Assembly (NCBI GenBank): GCA_021780935.1
Contig: JAJXXT010000074.1
Span: 1 to 49,870, forward strand
Source of the DNA: Pseudomonadota bacterium
GTDB lineage: Bacteria; Pseudomonadota; Alphaproteobacteria; Acetobacterales; Acetobacteraceae
Length of the DNA: 49,870 bases
Direction of reading: 5' to 3'
Shown: positions 15,738 through 23,663 of the stretch, piece by piece
How the letters are laid out: each line of letters starts with the position of its first letter
Numbering within the stretch: the first letter of the stretch is position 1
Notes under the pieces: generated by a model
Seen by the model: only the letters and a program-made list of their open reading frames with translations
Told to the model about the DNA's origin: nothing
The model's database searches: none
Position numbers and translations under genes: made by a program

Positions 15738-16071
15738 CCGACATTCTCCCTGCTGGCCCATCCGGGGTGGGCCGAGCATGGTCCCACCGGTCCTTCCGCG
15801 CCAGCCCGGCCGCTCTGAAACCTCTCGACGCCCGTCAGCCAACCCGTCTCCCCAACCTGCCGCCCAACCCGGCGGCACGCAAAATGCTCTGCCCGCGAAC
15901 AGCGTCGCGCATGCATGCATGCATGGCGGGCTGGCATTCATCCCACCGGCTTGCCATGCTGTGTTTGCGTCGCCGTCCAATCGTTCATGTCGGGTTGAGG
16001 CAGTGACAATCGGATTGGCGCTAACGTCGCTACAAATTGGGTTTTCGGCGTTTATCGCCACAACATGGAGG
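15738..16071. other. Divergent intergenic region with a (GCAT)n microsatellite
   Basis: About 340 bp between the C45 gene and the second substrate-binding protein, with no gene that I can support. It contains GCATGCATGCATGCATG at 15909-15925, a four-copy tetranucleotide that is self-complementary. The GC content falls toward 16080, as expected for a promoter region, but I see no convincing -35/-10 pair. Confidence 0.5.
15755..15773 (-). promoter_or_regulatory. Small hairpin directly upstream of the C45 gene ribosome site
   Basis: GGCCCA and TGGGCC form a perfect 6-bp stem around a 7-nt loop, just 5' of the sequence CAGGGAGAATGTCGG that leads into the ATG at 15737. It would lie in the mRNA leader and could affect ribosome access. 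This is a short hairpin in GC-rich DNA, so chance is possible. Confidence 0.35.
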
Positions 16072-16087
16072 TGTTTCACGTGAAACG
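16072..16087 (+). other. Candidate parS (ParB-binding centromere) site
   Basis: TGTTTCACGTGAAACG matches 15 of the 16 bases of the widely conserved bacterial parS (TGTTTCACGTGAAACA), including a perfect 14-bp palindrome at 16073-16086. It overlaps the GTG start codon (16080) of the substrate-binding protein gene. In the three frames it reads FHVK, VSRET and similar, as genes overlapping parS commonly do. ParB nucleates on such sites, which usually cluster near the replication origin. Confidence 0.7.
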
Positions 16088-17657
16088 ACGCAACTTCTTG
16101 CAGGCTGGTGCCGCGGCCGCCGCCGCCGGGCTCGCCAGCCCCGCCATCGCCGCCCAGCCGCAGGTGCTGAAATACATTCCGCAGGCGAACCTGTCCTCGA
16201 TCGACCCGATCTGGACCACCGCCACCGTCGCCACCCTGCACGGCTATCTCGTCTACGACACGCTCTACGGCATCAACGAGAAACTTCTGCCGCAGCCGCA
16301 GATGGTCGCCGGCCACACCATCTCGTCCGACAAGCTCACCTGGACCCTCACGCTGCGCGACGGCCTCGCCTTCTCCAACGGCGCGCCGGTCCGCTCGGCC
16401 GACTGCATCGCCTCCATCGCCCGCTGGGGCAAGCGCGACGGCTTCGGCCAGTACATGATGGCCATCACCAACGAAATGAAGGCGGTGAACGACAAGACCT
16501 TCACCATCCGCCTCAAGAAGCCGTTCGCCCTGCTGCCCTATTCGCTCGGCGCCGAGGGCTGCTTCATCATGCCCGAGCACGTCGCCCAGACCGATGCCTT
16601 CAAGCAGATCACCGACGCCACCGGCAGCGGCCCTTACATCTTCCAGCCGAAGGAGTTCGTCTCCGGCTCGCAGGTCATCTACACCAAGAACACCAAATAC
16701 GTCCCCCGCGCCGGTGCGGCGAGCTACTGGGCCGGCGGAAAGGTCGCGCATTTCGACCGCGTCGAGTGGAAGATCATCACCGACCCCGCCACCGCCGCCG
16801 CCGCCCTCCAGCGCGGCGAGGTGGACTGGTGGGAAGACCCGATCTTCGACCTGCTGCCGACGCTGGAAAAAGCCAAGGGCGTGACCATCGAGGCGCTCGA
16901 CCCGCTCGGCGCCCTCGGCATCATCGCCTTCAACCACGAGCAGGCGCCGTTCAACAGCCACCAGATCCTGCGCGCCCTGCTGCACGCGGTGGACCAGAAG
17001 GAATACGTCCAGGCCGTCCTCGGCGCCCAGGCGTCGAAATTCGGCAAGGACCCCGTCGGCTTCTTCACCGCCGGCTCGCCCTACGCCAACAACACCGATC
17101 TTTCCATCCTCAGCGGCCCGCGCAACCTCGATCTGGCGAAGAAGATGATCGAGCAGGCCGGCTATAAGGGCGAGCCCATCGTGCTGATGTCGCCCTCCGA
17201 CCAGCCGCAGCTTCAGATCATGGCCGAGGTGACGAACTCCCTCTACCAGAAGCTGGGCATGAAGACCGAATACCAGAGCATGGACTGGGGCACGCTGGTC
17301 GCCCGCCGCGCCGAGCACAAGCCGGCGAACCAGGGCGGCTGGAACAGCTTCTGCACCACCTGGGGCGGGCTGCAGGTCTCCAATCCCGGCGGCTCCTACC
17401 CGCTGCGCGGCAACGGCAAGCAGGGCTGGTTCGGCTGGCCGGTCAACCCCGATATCGAGACCCTGCGCAACCAGTGGTTCGACGCGCCGGACCTCGCCGC
17501 CCAGCAGAAGGTCTGCGACCAGATCCAGGCCCGCGCCTTCCACGACGTGCCGTTCATTCCGGTCGGCCAATGGGTCACCCCGACCGGCCATCGCTCCAAC
17601 CTCACGGATTTCGTGAAGTGCGGCGTGATGGTGTTCTGGAACGTCAAGCGCGTCTGA
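16080..17657 (+). CDS. ABC transporter substrate-binding protein, peptide family (SBP_bac_5)
   Basis: 525 aa from the GTG at 16080. An ATG at 16065 would add five residues, but GGAGG at 16067-16071 sits 8 bases before the GTG and decides the start. The leader KRRNFLQAGAAAAAAGLASP has a twin-arginine pattern cut near AIAAQ. The body has TWTLTLRDGLAFSNGAPVRS, the hallmark of the family, and YVQAVLGAQASKFGKDPVGF. The C-terminus HDVPFIPVGQWVTPTGHRSN is common in proteins for peptides or glutathione-like ligands. No permease or ATPase genes adjoin it. It is followed by a hairpin and an acyl-CoA dehydrogenase. Confidence 0.92.
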   Translation: MKRRNFLQAGAAAAAAGLASPAIAAQPQVLKYIPQANLSSIDPIWTTATVATLHGYLVYDTLYGINEKLLPQPQMVAGHTISSDKLTWTLTLRDGLAFSNGAPVRSADCIASIARWGKRDGFGQYMMAITNEMKAVNDKTFTIRLKKPFALLPYSLGAEGCFIMPEHVAQTDAFKQITDATGSGPYIFQPKEFVSGSQVIYTKNTKYVPRAGAASYWAGGKVAHFDRVEWKIITDPATAAAALQRGEVDWWEDPIFDLLPTLEKAKGVTIEALDPLGALGIIAFNHEQAPFNSHQILRALLHAVDQKEYVQAVLGAQASKFGKDPVGFFTAGSPYANNTDLSILSGPRNLDLAKKMIEQAGYKGEPIVLMSPSDQPQLQIMAEVTNSLYQKLGMKTEYQSMDWGTLVARRAEHKPANQGGWNSFCTTWGGLQVSNPGGSYPLRGNGKQGWFGWPVNPDIETLRNQWFDAPDLAAQQKVCDQIQARAFHDVPFIPVGQWVTPTGHRSNLTDFVKCGVMVFWNVKRV

Positions 17658-17671
17658 TACCCGGTCCGGGA

Positions 17672-17701
17672 GGTAGCGCCGTCACGTCGGGCGGCGCTAC
17701 C
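17672..17701 (+). promoter_or_regulatory. Perfect 10-bp stem-loop between the binding-protein gene and the acyl-CoA dehydrogenase
   Basis: GGTAGCGCCG at 17672-17681 pairs perfectly with CGGCGCTACC at 17692-17701 around a 10-nt loop. There is no T-run after it, so it is not a standard terminator. A strong GGAGG (17669-17673) touches its 5' side and the next ATG (17710) follows 8 bases after its 3' side. Folding would bring a distant ribosome site next to the start. It could equally stabilise the 3' end of the binding-protein mRNA. Confidence 0.65.
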
Positions 17702-17709
17702 TTCACCGG

Positions 17710-18876
17710 ATGGATTTCTCTCTCAGCGAAACCCAGCGCGCCGTCGCCGACGCCATCGCGCGCATCGCCGCCGGCTTCGACGACGCCTACTGGCTCGCCC
17801 GCGACCGCGACGGCCGCTTCCCGCACGAACTGCACCAGGCGCTGGCCCGCGACGGCTGGCTCGGTATCGCCATGCCCACCGCCCATGGCGGCGCCGGCCT
17901 CGGCATCACCGAGGCCGCGATCATGATGCACGAAATCGCCGCCTCCGGTGCCGGCATGTCGGGCGCCTCGGCCGTGCACATGAACATCTTCGGCCTCAAC
18001 CCCGTGACCGTCTTCGGCACCGAGGCGCAGAAATCGCGCATGCTGCCCCCCCTCATCGCCGGGCGGGAGCGTGCATGCTTCGCCGTCACGGAGCCCGATG
18101 CCGGGCTTGAGACCACCGCCATCCGCACCCGCGCCGAGCGCCGCGGCGACCGCTACATCGTGCACGGCCAGAAGGTCTGGACCTCAACCGCCCAGGTCGC
18201 CGACCGCATCCTGCTGCTCGCCCGCACCACGCCCGCGGAACAATGCCGCAAGCGTACCGAAGGCCTCTCCCTGTTCTACACCGCCCTCGACCGAAACCAT
18301 GTCGAGGCCCGTGTCATCGAGAAAATGGGCCGCAAGGCCGTGGACTCCAACCAGCTCTTCATCGACGGCCTGGAAATCCCGGAGGAGGACCGTATCGGCG
18401 AGGAAGGGCAGGGGTTCCGCCTCATTCTCCACGGCCTGAACCCGGAGCGCATCCTCGTCGCGGCGGAGGCGGTCGGCCTCGGCCAGGCGGCCCTGCGCAA
18501 GGCCAGCCGCTACGCCGCCGAGCGCGTCGTCTTCGGCCGTCCGATCGGCCAGAACCAGGCCATCCAGCACCCGCTCGCCCGTAGCTGGATGGAGCTGGAG
18601 GCCGCCTGGTTGATGACCCTGCGCGCCGCCGACGCCTATGACCGCGGGGAGGAGTCCGGCGCCCACGCCAACGCCGCCAAATACCTCGCCGCCGAGGCCG
18701 GCTTCCGCGCCTGCGAGGCCGCGGTGATGACCCATGGCGGCTACGGCTACGCGCGCGAATACCACGTGGAACGTTACTTCCGCGAAATCATGATCCCGCG
18801 CCTCACGCCGGTCAGCCCCCAGCTCGTGCTCTGCCACATCGCCGAGCGCGTCCTCGGCCTGCCGAAAAGCTACTGA
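17710..18876 (+). CDS. Acyl-CoA dehydrogenase
   Basis: 388 aa, full length. It starts MDFSLSETQRAVADAIARIA, typical of the family's N-terminal helical domain. CFAVTEPDAG is the FAD/substrate signature 1 (AxTEPxAG type), VHGQKVWTS lies in the middle beta domain, and the C-terminal helical domain contains HGGYGYAREYHVERYFRE, which holds the usual catalytic Glu position. It introduces a 2,3 double bond into an acyl-CoA and passes electrons to ETF. The chain length is not predictable. The gene follows the binding-protein gene by 52 bp, including a stable hairpin, so import and oxidation of one compound may be linked. Confidence 0.94.
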   Translation: MDFSLSETQRAVADAIARIAAGFDDAYWLARDRDGRFPHELHQALARDGWLGIAMPTAHGGAGLGITEAAIMMHEIAASGAGMSGASAVHMNIFGLNPVTVFGTEAQKSRMLPPLIAGRERACFAVTEPDAGLETTAIRTRAERRGDRYIVHGQKVWTSTAQVADRILLLARTTPAEQCRKRTEGLSLFYTALDRNHVEARVIEKMGRKAVDSNQLFIDGLEIPEEDRIGEEGQGFRLILHGLNPERILVAAEAVGLGQAALRKASRYAAERVVFGRPIGQNQAIQHPLARSWMELEAAWLMTLRAADAYDRGEESGAHANAAKYLAAEAGFRACEAAVMTHGGYGYAREYHVERYFREIMIPRLTPVSPQLVLCHIAERVLGLPKSY

Positions 18877-18907
18877 CGCCCCCGCGCCCCACTGCTCCCC
18901 GCCGGCC

Positions 18908-20692
18908 TCACGCCGCAAGCCGGCCCAGCTCGCTCTGCAACCGCAGCAACCTCGGCACCTGCACGCCCTCGCGCCGCAGCACGCCGAACCGGCCGCTTTC
19001 CACCACCCGTCCCGCCGCCAGCACCGCCACCAGGTCGTCCTCGCGCGCCATCTCCAGCCGGTGCGTCATCCACAGCACCGTCCGCCCCGCCATCACCCGC
19101 TCCAGCGCCTCGCCCACCGCCCGCGCCGTCACCGCATCGAGCCCCTCCATCGGCTCGTCGAGGATCAGCCACGGCGTATCGCGCAGCACCGCGCGCGCCA
19201 GCGCCACCCGCCGCGCCTCGCCGCCGGAAATCCGCGTCCCCCCTTCTCCCACCAGCGCATCGAGCCCCTCCGGCCGCGCGCGCACGAAATCGCCGAGCCG
19301 CACCGTCTCCAGCGCCCGCCACAGTGCCGCGTCATCCGCCCCCGGCCGCGCCAGCGTCAGGTTGTCGCGGATCGTGCCGTGGAACAGAAATGTCTTCTGC
19401 GACACCACCGTGAACAGGCTGCGCACATCCTCGCCGGCAACCTCGCTCAGCTCCACGCCCCCCAGCGTCGCGGACCCCTCCTGGTAAGCCGCAAACCGCA
19501 GCAGCAGGTTCGCAACCGAACTCTTCCCCGCGCCGCTGCGCCCCACCAGCAGCATCCGCGCGCCCTGCGGCACCACGAGATCGAGCCCGTCGAGCGCCCA
19601 TTCCCGCGCCTCCGTCGCGCCATCGCTATCATAACGCATCCGCACCGAGCGCAGCACGAGGTCGAGCCGCGCCGGCCGCGCCGGCCCCATCCCCGGCTGG
19701 TGCGGCGGCTCGCGCACCGGCGCCGGCCGATCGACCACCTCGAACACGCGCCTCGCCGATTCCCGGATCACCCCCAGCAGCGCCATTGCCCCGCCGAGCG
19801 GTGCCACCGCCTCGAACGCCCCCATCGCCCCCAGCACCAGCAACGCCAGCACCGGCCCGGAAATCCGCCCCTCGCGCAGCAGCGGAATGCCGATCACGAG
19901 CATCGCCAGCAGGGCTGCGTTCGCCACCAGCGCCGCGGCCGCCGCGCCAAACCCCTCAGCCGCCCGCAAGCGCCCCTGCCGCGCCAGCAGGCGCCTATCC
20001 GCCGCCACCACCCGCGCCGCCATCGCCTCGGCCGCCCCGCAGGTCAGCAGGTCCGCCATCCCCTGCACCGCATCGACCACGTCGGCGCGCATCGCCGCCT
20101 CGACCGCCACCGCCTCGCGCCCCGCCCGCGCCGCCATCCGCCCCGAAAGCACCGGCACCACCACCCCCGCGACCACCAGCAGCCCCAGCAGCGTCACCCC
20201 CGCCGCCGGCGCGAACAGCCCGAGCACCAGCGCCATCGCCAGCGACCCCAGCGCCGCCACCGCCATCGGCGCCAGCACCCGCGGGTAGAAATCCGCCAGT
20301 CGTTCCACATCAGCAACTAGCTTCGCCAGCACCTCGCCGCCGCGCTCCGCCAGCCCCAGCGGCGCCAGCGGCACCAGCCGCGCGAACAGATCGGTGCGGA
20401 TCGCGGCGATCAGTCGGAACGTCGCCTCGTGGTCGAGCAGCCGCGCCGCATATCGCCCCAGCACCCGCAGCGTCGCGAAGAATCGCACCCCCGCGGCCGG
20501 CGCGAACAGGTTGAACGCGTTCTGGCTCGCATATCCCGCAAGCCCCACCGCGGCGGCACTCGCCAGAAACCAGCCGGACAGCGCCAGCAGCCCGAAATTC
20601 GCCAGCACCGTCACCAGCCCCATCGCCACCCCGCCGGCGATCCACCGCCAATACGGACGATGCAGCCGCAACAGTCGCGCGAGGTCACGCAT
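18908..20692 (-). CDS. cydC: Thiol reductant ABC exporter subunit CydC
   Basis: 594 aa from the ATG at 20692, overlapping the end of cydD by 8 bp. Six membrane helices in the first 320 residues (WIAGGVAMGLVTVLANFGLL, LLALSGWFLASAAAVGL and others) precede the ATPase: Walker A GRSGAGKSS, signature ISGGEARRVALARA, Walker B LILDEP. With CydD it exports cysteine/glutathione and is needed to assemble the bd oxidase haems. It is the last gene of the minus-strand cyd group. The GWFLASAAAVGL stretch and the lack of export-protein extensions support CydC over a general multidrug half-transporter. Confidence 0.93.
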   Translation of the reverse strand: MRDLARLLRLHRPYWRWIAGGVAMGLVTVLANFGLLALSGWFLASAAAVGLAGYASQNAFNLFAPAAGVRFFATLRVLGRYAARLLDHEATFRLIAAIRTDLFARLVPLAPLGLAERGGEVLAKLVADVERLADFYPRVLAPMAVAALGSLAMALVLGLFAPAAGVTLLGLLVVAGVVVPVLSGRMAARAGREAVAVEAAMRADVVDAVQGMADLLTCGAAEAMAARVVAADRRLLARQGRLRAAEGFGAAAAALVANAALLAMLVIGIPLLREGRISGPVLALLVLGAMGAFEAVAPLGGAMALLGVIRESARRVFEVVDRPAPVREPPHQPGMGPARPARLDLVLRSVRMRYDSDGATEAREWALDGLDLVVPQGARMLLVGRSGAGKSSVANLLLRFAAYQEGSATLGGVELSEVAGEDVRSLFTVVSQKTFLFHGTIRDNLTLARPGADDAALWRALETVRLGDFVRARPEGLDALVGEGGTRISGGEARRVALARAVLRDTPWLILDEPMEGLDAVTARAVGEALERVMAGRTVLWMTHRLEMAREDDLVAVLAAGRVVESGRFGVLRREGVQVPRLLRLQSELGRLAA

Positions 20693-22445
20693 CGCCCACC
20701 CCCGCGTAAGAACCCAGCATACGTGCATAGGCGCCGCCCGCGGCGGCCAGCTCCGCATGCGTGCCCTGCTCCACGATGCGTCCCGCCTCCAGCACCAGGA
20801 TGCGGTCCGCGCGTCGCGCCGTCGCCAGCCGGTGCGTGATCACCACCGATGTCCGCCCCCGCATCAGCCGCCGCATCGCCGCCACGATCGCCGCCTCGGT
20901 CTCGAGGTCGAGCCCCGCCGTCGCCTCGTCGAGGATCAGCACCGGCGCGTCCTTCAGAAACGCCCGCGCCAGCGCCAGGCGCTGCGCCTGCCCGCCGGAA
21001 AGCCCGATGCCACCGTCCCCGATCTCGGTCGCAAAACCACGCGGCAGCGCCTCGATGACATCGAGCAATCCCGCCAGCCGCGCCGCCTCGCGCAGCGCCG
21101 CCTCATCCGCCCCGGGCCGCGCCAGCAACAGGTTGCTCGCGATCGTCCCCGCGAACAGCCGCGGCGCCTGCGGCACATAGGCAAGCCGACGCCACCAATC
21201 CGCTAGCGGAATGTTCGCGAGAGGCACCCCGTCCACCAGCACCGCCCCGGCGCTGGGTTGCACGAACCCCAGCAACGCTGCCGCCAGCGTGCTCTTGCCC
21301 GCGCCGCTGGCCCCCACCAGCGCCGTCATCGTCCCCGCCGGCATCACGCAGTCGATGCCCTGCAGCACCGGCCGATCCGCAGCATAGGCGACATGAAGCC
21401 GCCGGCACGCCAGCCCCACCGCGCCCACTACTCCCACGCCCGCGCTCACGCCCGTGCTCACGCCCGTCACGCGCGGCACCGCCGGGGCGGGTAGGGGGGT
21501 CCTCAGCACCGCAAAAATCCGCTCCGCCGCCGCCAGCGCGCTCATCCGCGCGTGGTAATGCACGGCAAGCCCGCGCAGCGGCATGAAGAACTCCGGCACC
21601 AGCAGCAGCACCAGCAGCGCCGGCAGGAAATGCGCGTGCCCATGCATCAGCCGCGTGCCGAACAGCACCGCCACCAGCGCGATCGAGAGGCTGGCGAAAA
21701 ACTCCAGCACCGCTGAGGTCAGAAACGCCACCCGCAGACTCGCCATCGTCGTCCGCCGGTACTCGTCGGCGATCCGCCCCACCAGTGCGACCTCCGCCCG
21801 CGCCCGCCCGAACAGCTTCAGCGTGGTCAGCCCCTGCACCGCATCGAGGAAATGCGCCCCCATCAGCAGCATCTGCCGCCACTGCCGCCGGTTGATCGCC
21901 TCCGCCTGGGAGCCCACCAGCACCATGAAGAACGGAATCAGCGGCCCGCTCACCACCAGCACCGCGCCGCTGCGCCAGTCGAGCGGCACCACCGCCGCCA
22001 GGATCGCCAGCGGCACCACCCCCACCAGCACCATCTGCGGCAGGTAGCGCGCGATATACGGCTCCAGCGCCTCCACACTCTCCAGCACCGTCCCCGCCAG
22101 CTCGCCGCTGCGCTCGCCCGCCGCGAACAGCGGCCCCAGCGCGAACAGATGCCCGAGCAGCCGCCGCCGCAGCCCCGCCTTCACCCGCGCCGCCGCCCGA
22201 AACCCCATGATCTCGGCGCCCCAGGACAGCCCCGCCCGCACCAGAAACAACGCCGCGAGCCAGGCCAGCAGCGGCGCCACCGCGTCGAGCCCGGCGCCGT
22301 GGAACGCGGCCCGATCCACCACTCGCGCCAGCAGCATCGCCTGCGCGATCACCGCGACCCCCGCCAGCGACGCAAGCCCGATCGTCGCCGCCAGCGCTCC
22401 ACGTGCGACCCGCGTCTCTTGCCGCAGGCCGTGCTCCGCCGTCAT
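20685..22445 (-). CDS. cydD: Thiol reductant ABC exporter subunit CydD
   Basis: 586 aa from the ATG at 22445, four bases after the ddaH stop. The membrane part (about 25-300) contains EPYIARYLPQMVLVGVVPLA, a CydD signature, and VPEFFMPLRGLAVHYHARM. The ATPase has Walker A GASGAGKST, signature LSGGQAQRLALARA and Walker B LILDEATAGLD. It forms a heterodimer with CydC. A spacer rich in Thr/Val/Gly repeats (VTGVSTGVSAGVGVVGAVG) joins the membrane and ATPase parts; its coding DNA contains short imperfect repeats of acgcccgtgctc type. Confidence 0.93.
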   Translation of the reverse strand: MTAEHGLRQETRVARGALAATIGLASLAGVAVIAQAMLLARVVDRAAFHGAGLDAVAPLLAWLAALFLVRAGLSWGAEIMGFRAAARVKAGLRRRLLGHLFALGPLFAAGERSGELAGTVLESVEALEPYIARYLPQMVLVGVVPLAILAAVVPLDWRSGAVLVVSGPLIPFFMVLVGSQAEAINRRQWRQMLLMGAHFLDAVQGLTTLKLFGRARAEVALVGRIADEYRRTTMASLRVAFLTSAVLEFFASLSIALVAVLFGTRLMHGHAHFLPALLVLLLVPEFFMPLRGLAVHYHARMSALAAAERIFAVLRTPLPAPAVPRVTGVSTGVSAGVGVVGAVGLACRRLHVAYAADRPVLQGIDCVMPAGTMTALVGASGAGKSTLAAALLGFVQPSAGAVLVDGVPLANIPLADWWRRLAYVPQAPRLFAGTIASNLLLARPGADEAALREAARLAGLLDVIEALPRGFATEIGDGGIGLSGGQAQRLALARAFLKDAPVLILDEATAGLDLETEAAIVAAMRRLMRGRTSVVITHRLATARRADRILVLEAGRIVEQGTHAELAAAGGAYARMLGSYAGVGDA

Positions 22446-22449
22446 CGCA

Positions 22450-23280
22450 TCAGCGGCCGCGTAACCATCGTAGCGACATGCAGGAAAGTCCCGCGTCCAC
22501 CTTCTCGACCTCGCTGGTCGGCAGCGCCACCACGTCATACCCCATCCGGTCGAGCCTCTCGGCGGTGCGCGGATAGCCCTCACTCACCAGCAGCACATCG
22601 TTCACCCGCAACGCGTTCGCCGCCGCCTCCTCGCCCTCAGCCACCAACACCTCGCGCAGCCCCGCAAACATCCCCGCCCGCGCCATCGCCGGCGTCACCA
22701 GCACGCTTTCCTCGTCGAGCAGCGAGCACGCGGACTTGAAATGCAGCACCCCTTCCGGCGTCTGGAAAATCGCCGCGCGCCGACGCGGCCTGTCCCCAGG
22801 CCCGGCCCACAGCCGGTCCAGGCACGCCACCAGCGCCTCCGCTCCCGCGCGGTCGGTGCGCGCCGAAAGCCCGATCATCGCGCCCCGCGCCGTCATCAGC
22901 ACATCCCCGCCATCGGCGAAGCCCGGCGCCGGCAGTTGCATCACCGTATCGAACAGACCGCGCAGCACCGGCGCCAGCGCCGCCACCTCGCCGGCGCGCG
23001 AGGCGGCTCCAGGTCGCAGCAGCACCGCACCCTCGCCGAACACCAGCGCGGGGTCCTCCACGAACACCGAATCGGGGAACGCTTCCAGCGCCGGCAGCAC
23101 CGTCACCGCCACCCCCGCCGCCAGCAGGGCCGCGACATAGGCAGCGTGCTGTGCCCGCACGCCGGCAAAATCAGGATCGCCCCGTTTGTTCCCCGCTTGG
23201 TCCTCCGCCCGCAACCCCCGCACCACGGAGGCCGCCGGCTCACGCACCAGCGCGGTATCGAACGCATGGACTTCTGTCAT
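22450..23280 (-). CDS. ddaH: Dimethylarginine dimethylaminohydrolase family protein
   Basis: 276 aa. All catalytic elements of the guanidino-modifying DDAH fold are visible: FVEDPALVF (Glu75, Asp76), GFADGGDVL, His180 in GVLHFKSACSLLDE and Cys267 in AGLSCMSLR near the C-terminus. The enzyme converts N-methylated arginines to citrulline plus methylamines. Its position between the cydAB-small-peptide genes and cydDC, with short gaps, makes co-transcription likely. Methylarginines inhibit NO synthases and bd oxidases tolerate NO, so a link through NO or amine metabolism is conceivable, but that is inference. Substrate preference cannot be read from sequence. Confidence 0.92.
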   Translation of the reverse strand: MTEVHAFDTALVREPAASVVRGLRAEDQAGNKRGDPDFAGVRAQHAAYVAALLAAGVAVTVLPALEAFPDSVFVEDPALVFGEGAVLLRPGAASRAGEVAALAPVLRGLFDTVMQLPAPGFADGGDVLMTARGAMIGLSARTDRAGAEALVACLDRLWAGPGDRPRRRAAIFQTPEGVLHFKSACSLLDEESVLVTPAMARAGMFAGLREVLVAEGEEAAANALRVNDVLLVSEGYPRTAERLDRMGYDVVALPTSEVEKVDAGLSCMSLRWLRGR

Positions 23281-23337
23281 CGGCCCCGATCCCCGTCCCC
23301 CCGCCGGACACCGGTTCCGCGCGGGGCAGGGGCCAGA

Positions 23338-23436
23338 TTACGGGAAACGCCGCCGCGTGTAGAGATACGCCAGCACGTACAACACCAGATAGATAAACGG
23401 GATAAAAATGATGAAGCCTTCCAGTCCGCCAAGCAT
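23338..23436 (-). CDS. 32-aa single-helix membrane peptide in the cyd operon
   Basis: An ATG at 23436 opens a 32-residue frame to a TAA at 23338: a short start (MLGGLEG), a hydrophobic helix with FIIFIPFIYLVLYVLAYLY, and a positive end (TRRRFP). It lies 15 bp after the CydX-like gene and 57 bp before ddaH, on the same strand. Size and topology (helix, basic cytoplasmic end) match accessory subunits of terminal oxidases. It has neither the CydX motif nor clear likeness to the E. coli CydH peptide. It may be a new small oxidase subunit or a YbgE-like factor. Confidence 0.55.
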   Translation of the reverse strand: MLGGLEGFIIFIPFIYLVLYVLAYLYTRRRFP

Positions 23437-23451
23437 CGTCCGTTCCTCGCT

Positions 23452-23649
23452 CTAGAACTCGTCACCCGCGCGGCCGGCTTGCGACTGCGCGTCGAGCATC
23501 ACCGCGCCGGCTACCGCGATCAGCACGATCATCACCGTGCCCACCAGCCAGGCGAAATACCAGGGCCCGTCATCGCCGGCGATCACCGCGATGAACAGCG
23601 CCAGCATCAGCACCGCGCCGAGCCCCACAAACCGAAAGAAGTTTCCCAT
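23452..23649 (-). CDS. cydX: Cytochrome bd small subunit CydX, with an N-terminal extension
   Basis: 65 aa, directly after cydB (14-bp gap). Residues 29-54 read GPWYFAWLVGTVMIVLIAV, with the Trp-Tyr-Phe-Ala-Trp-x-x-Gly pattern that defines CydX (about 37 aa in E. coli), and end in a polar tail with AGRAGDEF. Unlike the classic form it carries a further 25-residue hydrophobic segment in front (GNFFRFVGLGAVLMLALFIA), giving two helices. CydX stabilises the haem b595/d site. The ATG at 23649 is assumed; an internal start closer to the CydX motif is not seen. Confidence 0.75.
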   Translation of the reverse strand: MGNFFRFVGLGAVLMLALFIAVIAGDDGPWYFAWLVGTVMIVLIAVAGAVMLDAQSQAGRAGDEF

Positions 23650-23663
23650 GCTTGCCGCTCCGC

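Noticed and set aside
14595..17591. A 998-codon open frame on the minus strand spanning the C45 gene and the second binding-protein gene
   Set aside because: Only 14595-15737 has family motifs. The rest is the antisense of the plus-strand binding-protein gene and its upstream region, open because of GC-rich third positions.
18762..18769. CCACGTGG inside the acyl-CoA dehydrogenase as a second parS-like site
   Set aside because: Only the core and part of one arm match the parS consensus; it fits codons for a conserved YHVER stretch.
19061..20320. A plus-strand 419-codon frame over cydC
   Set aside because: His/Arg/Pro-rich antisense shadow of the exporter gene.
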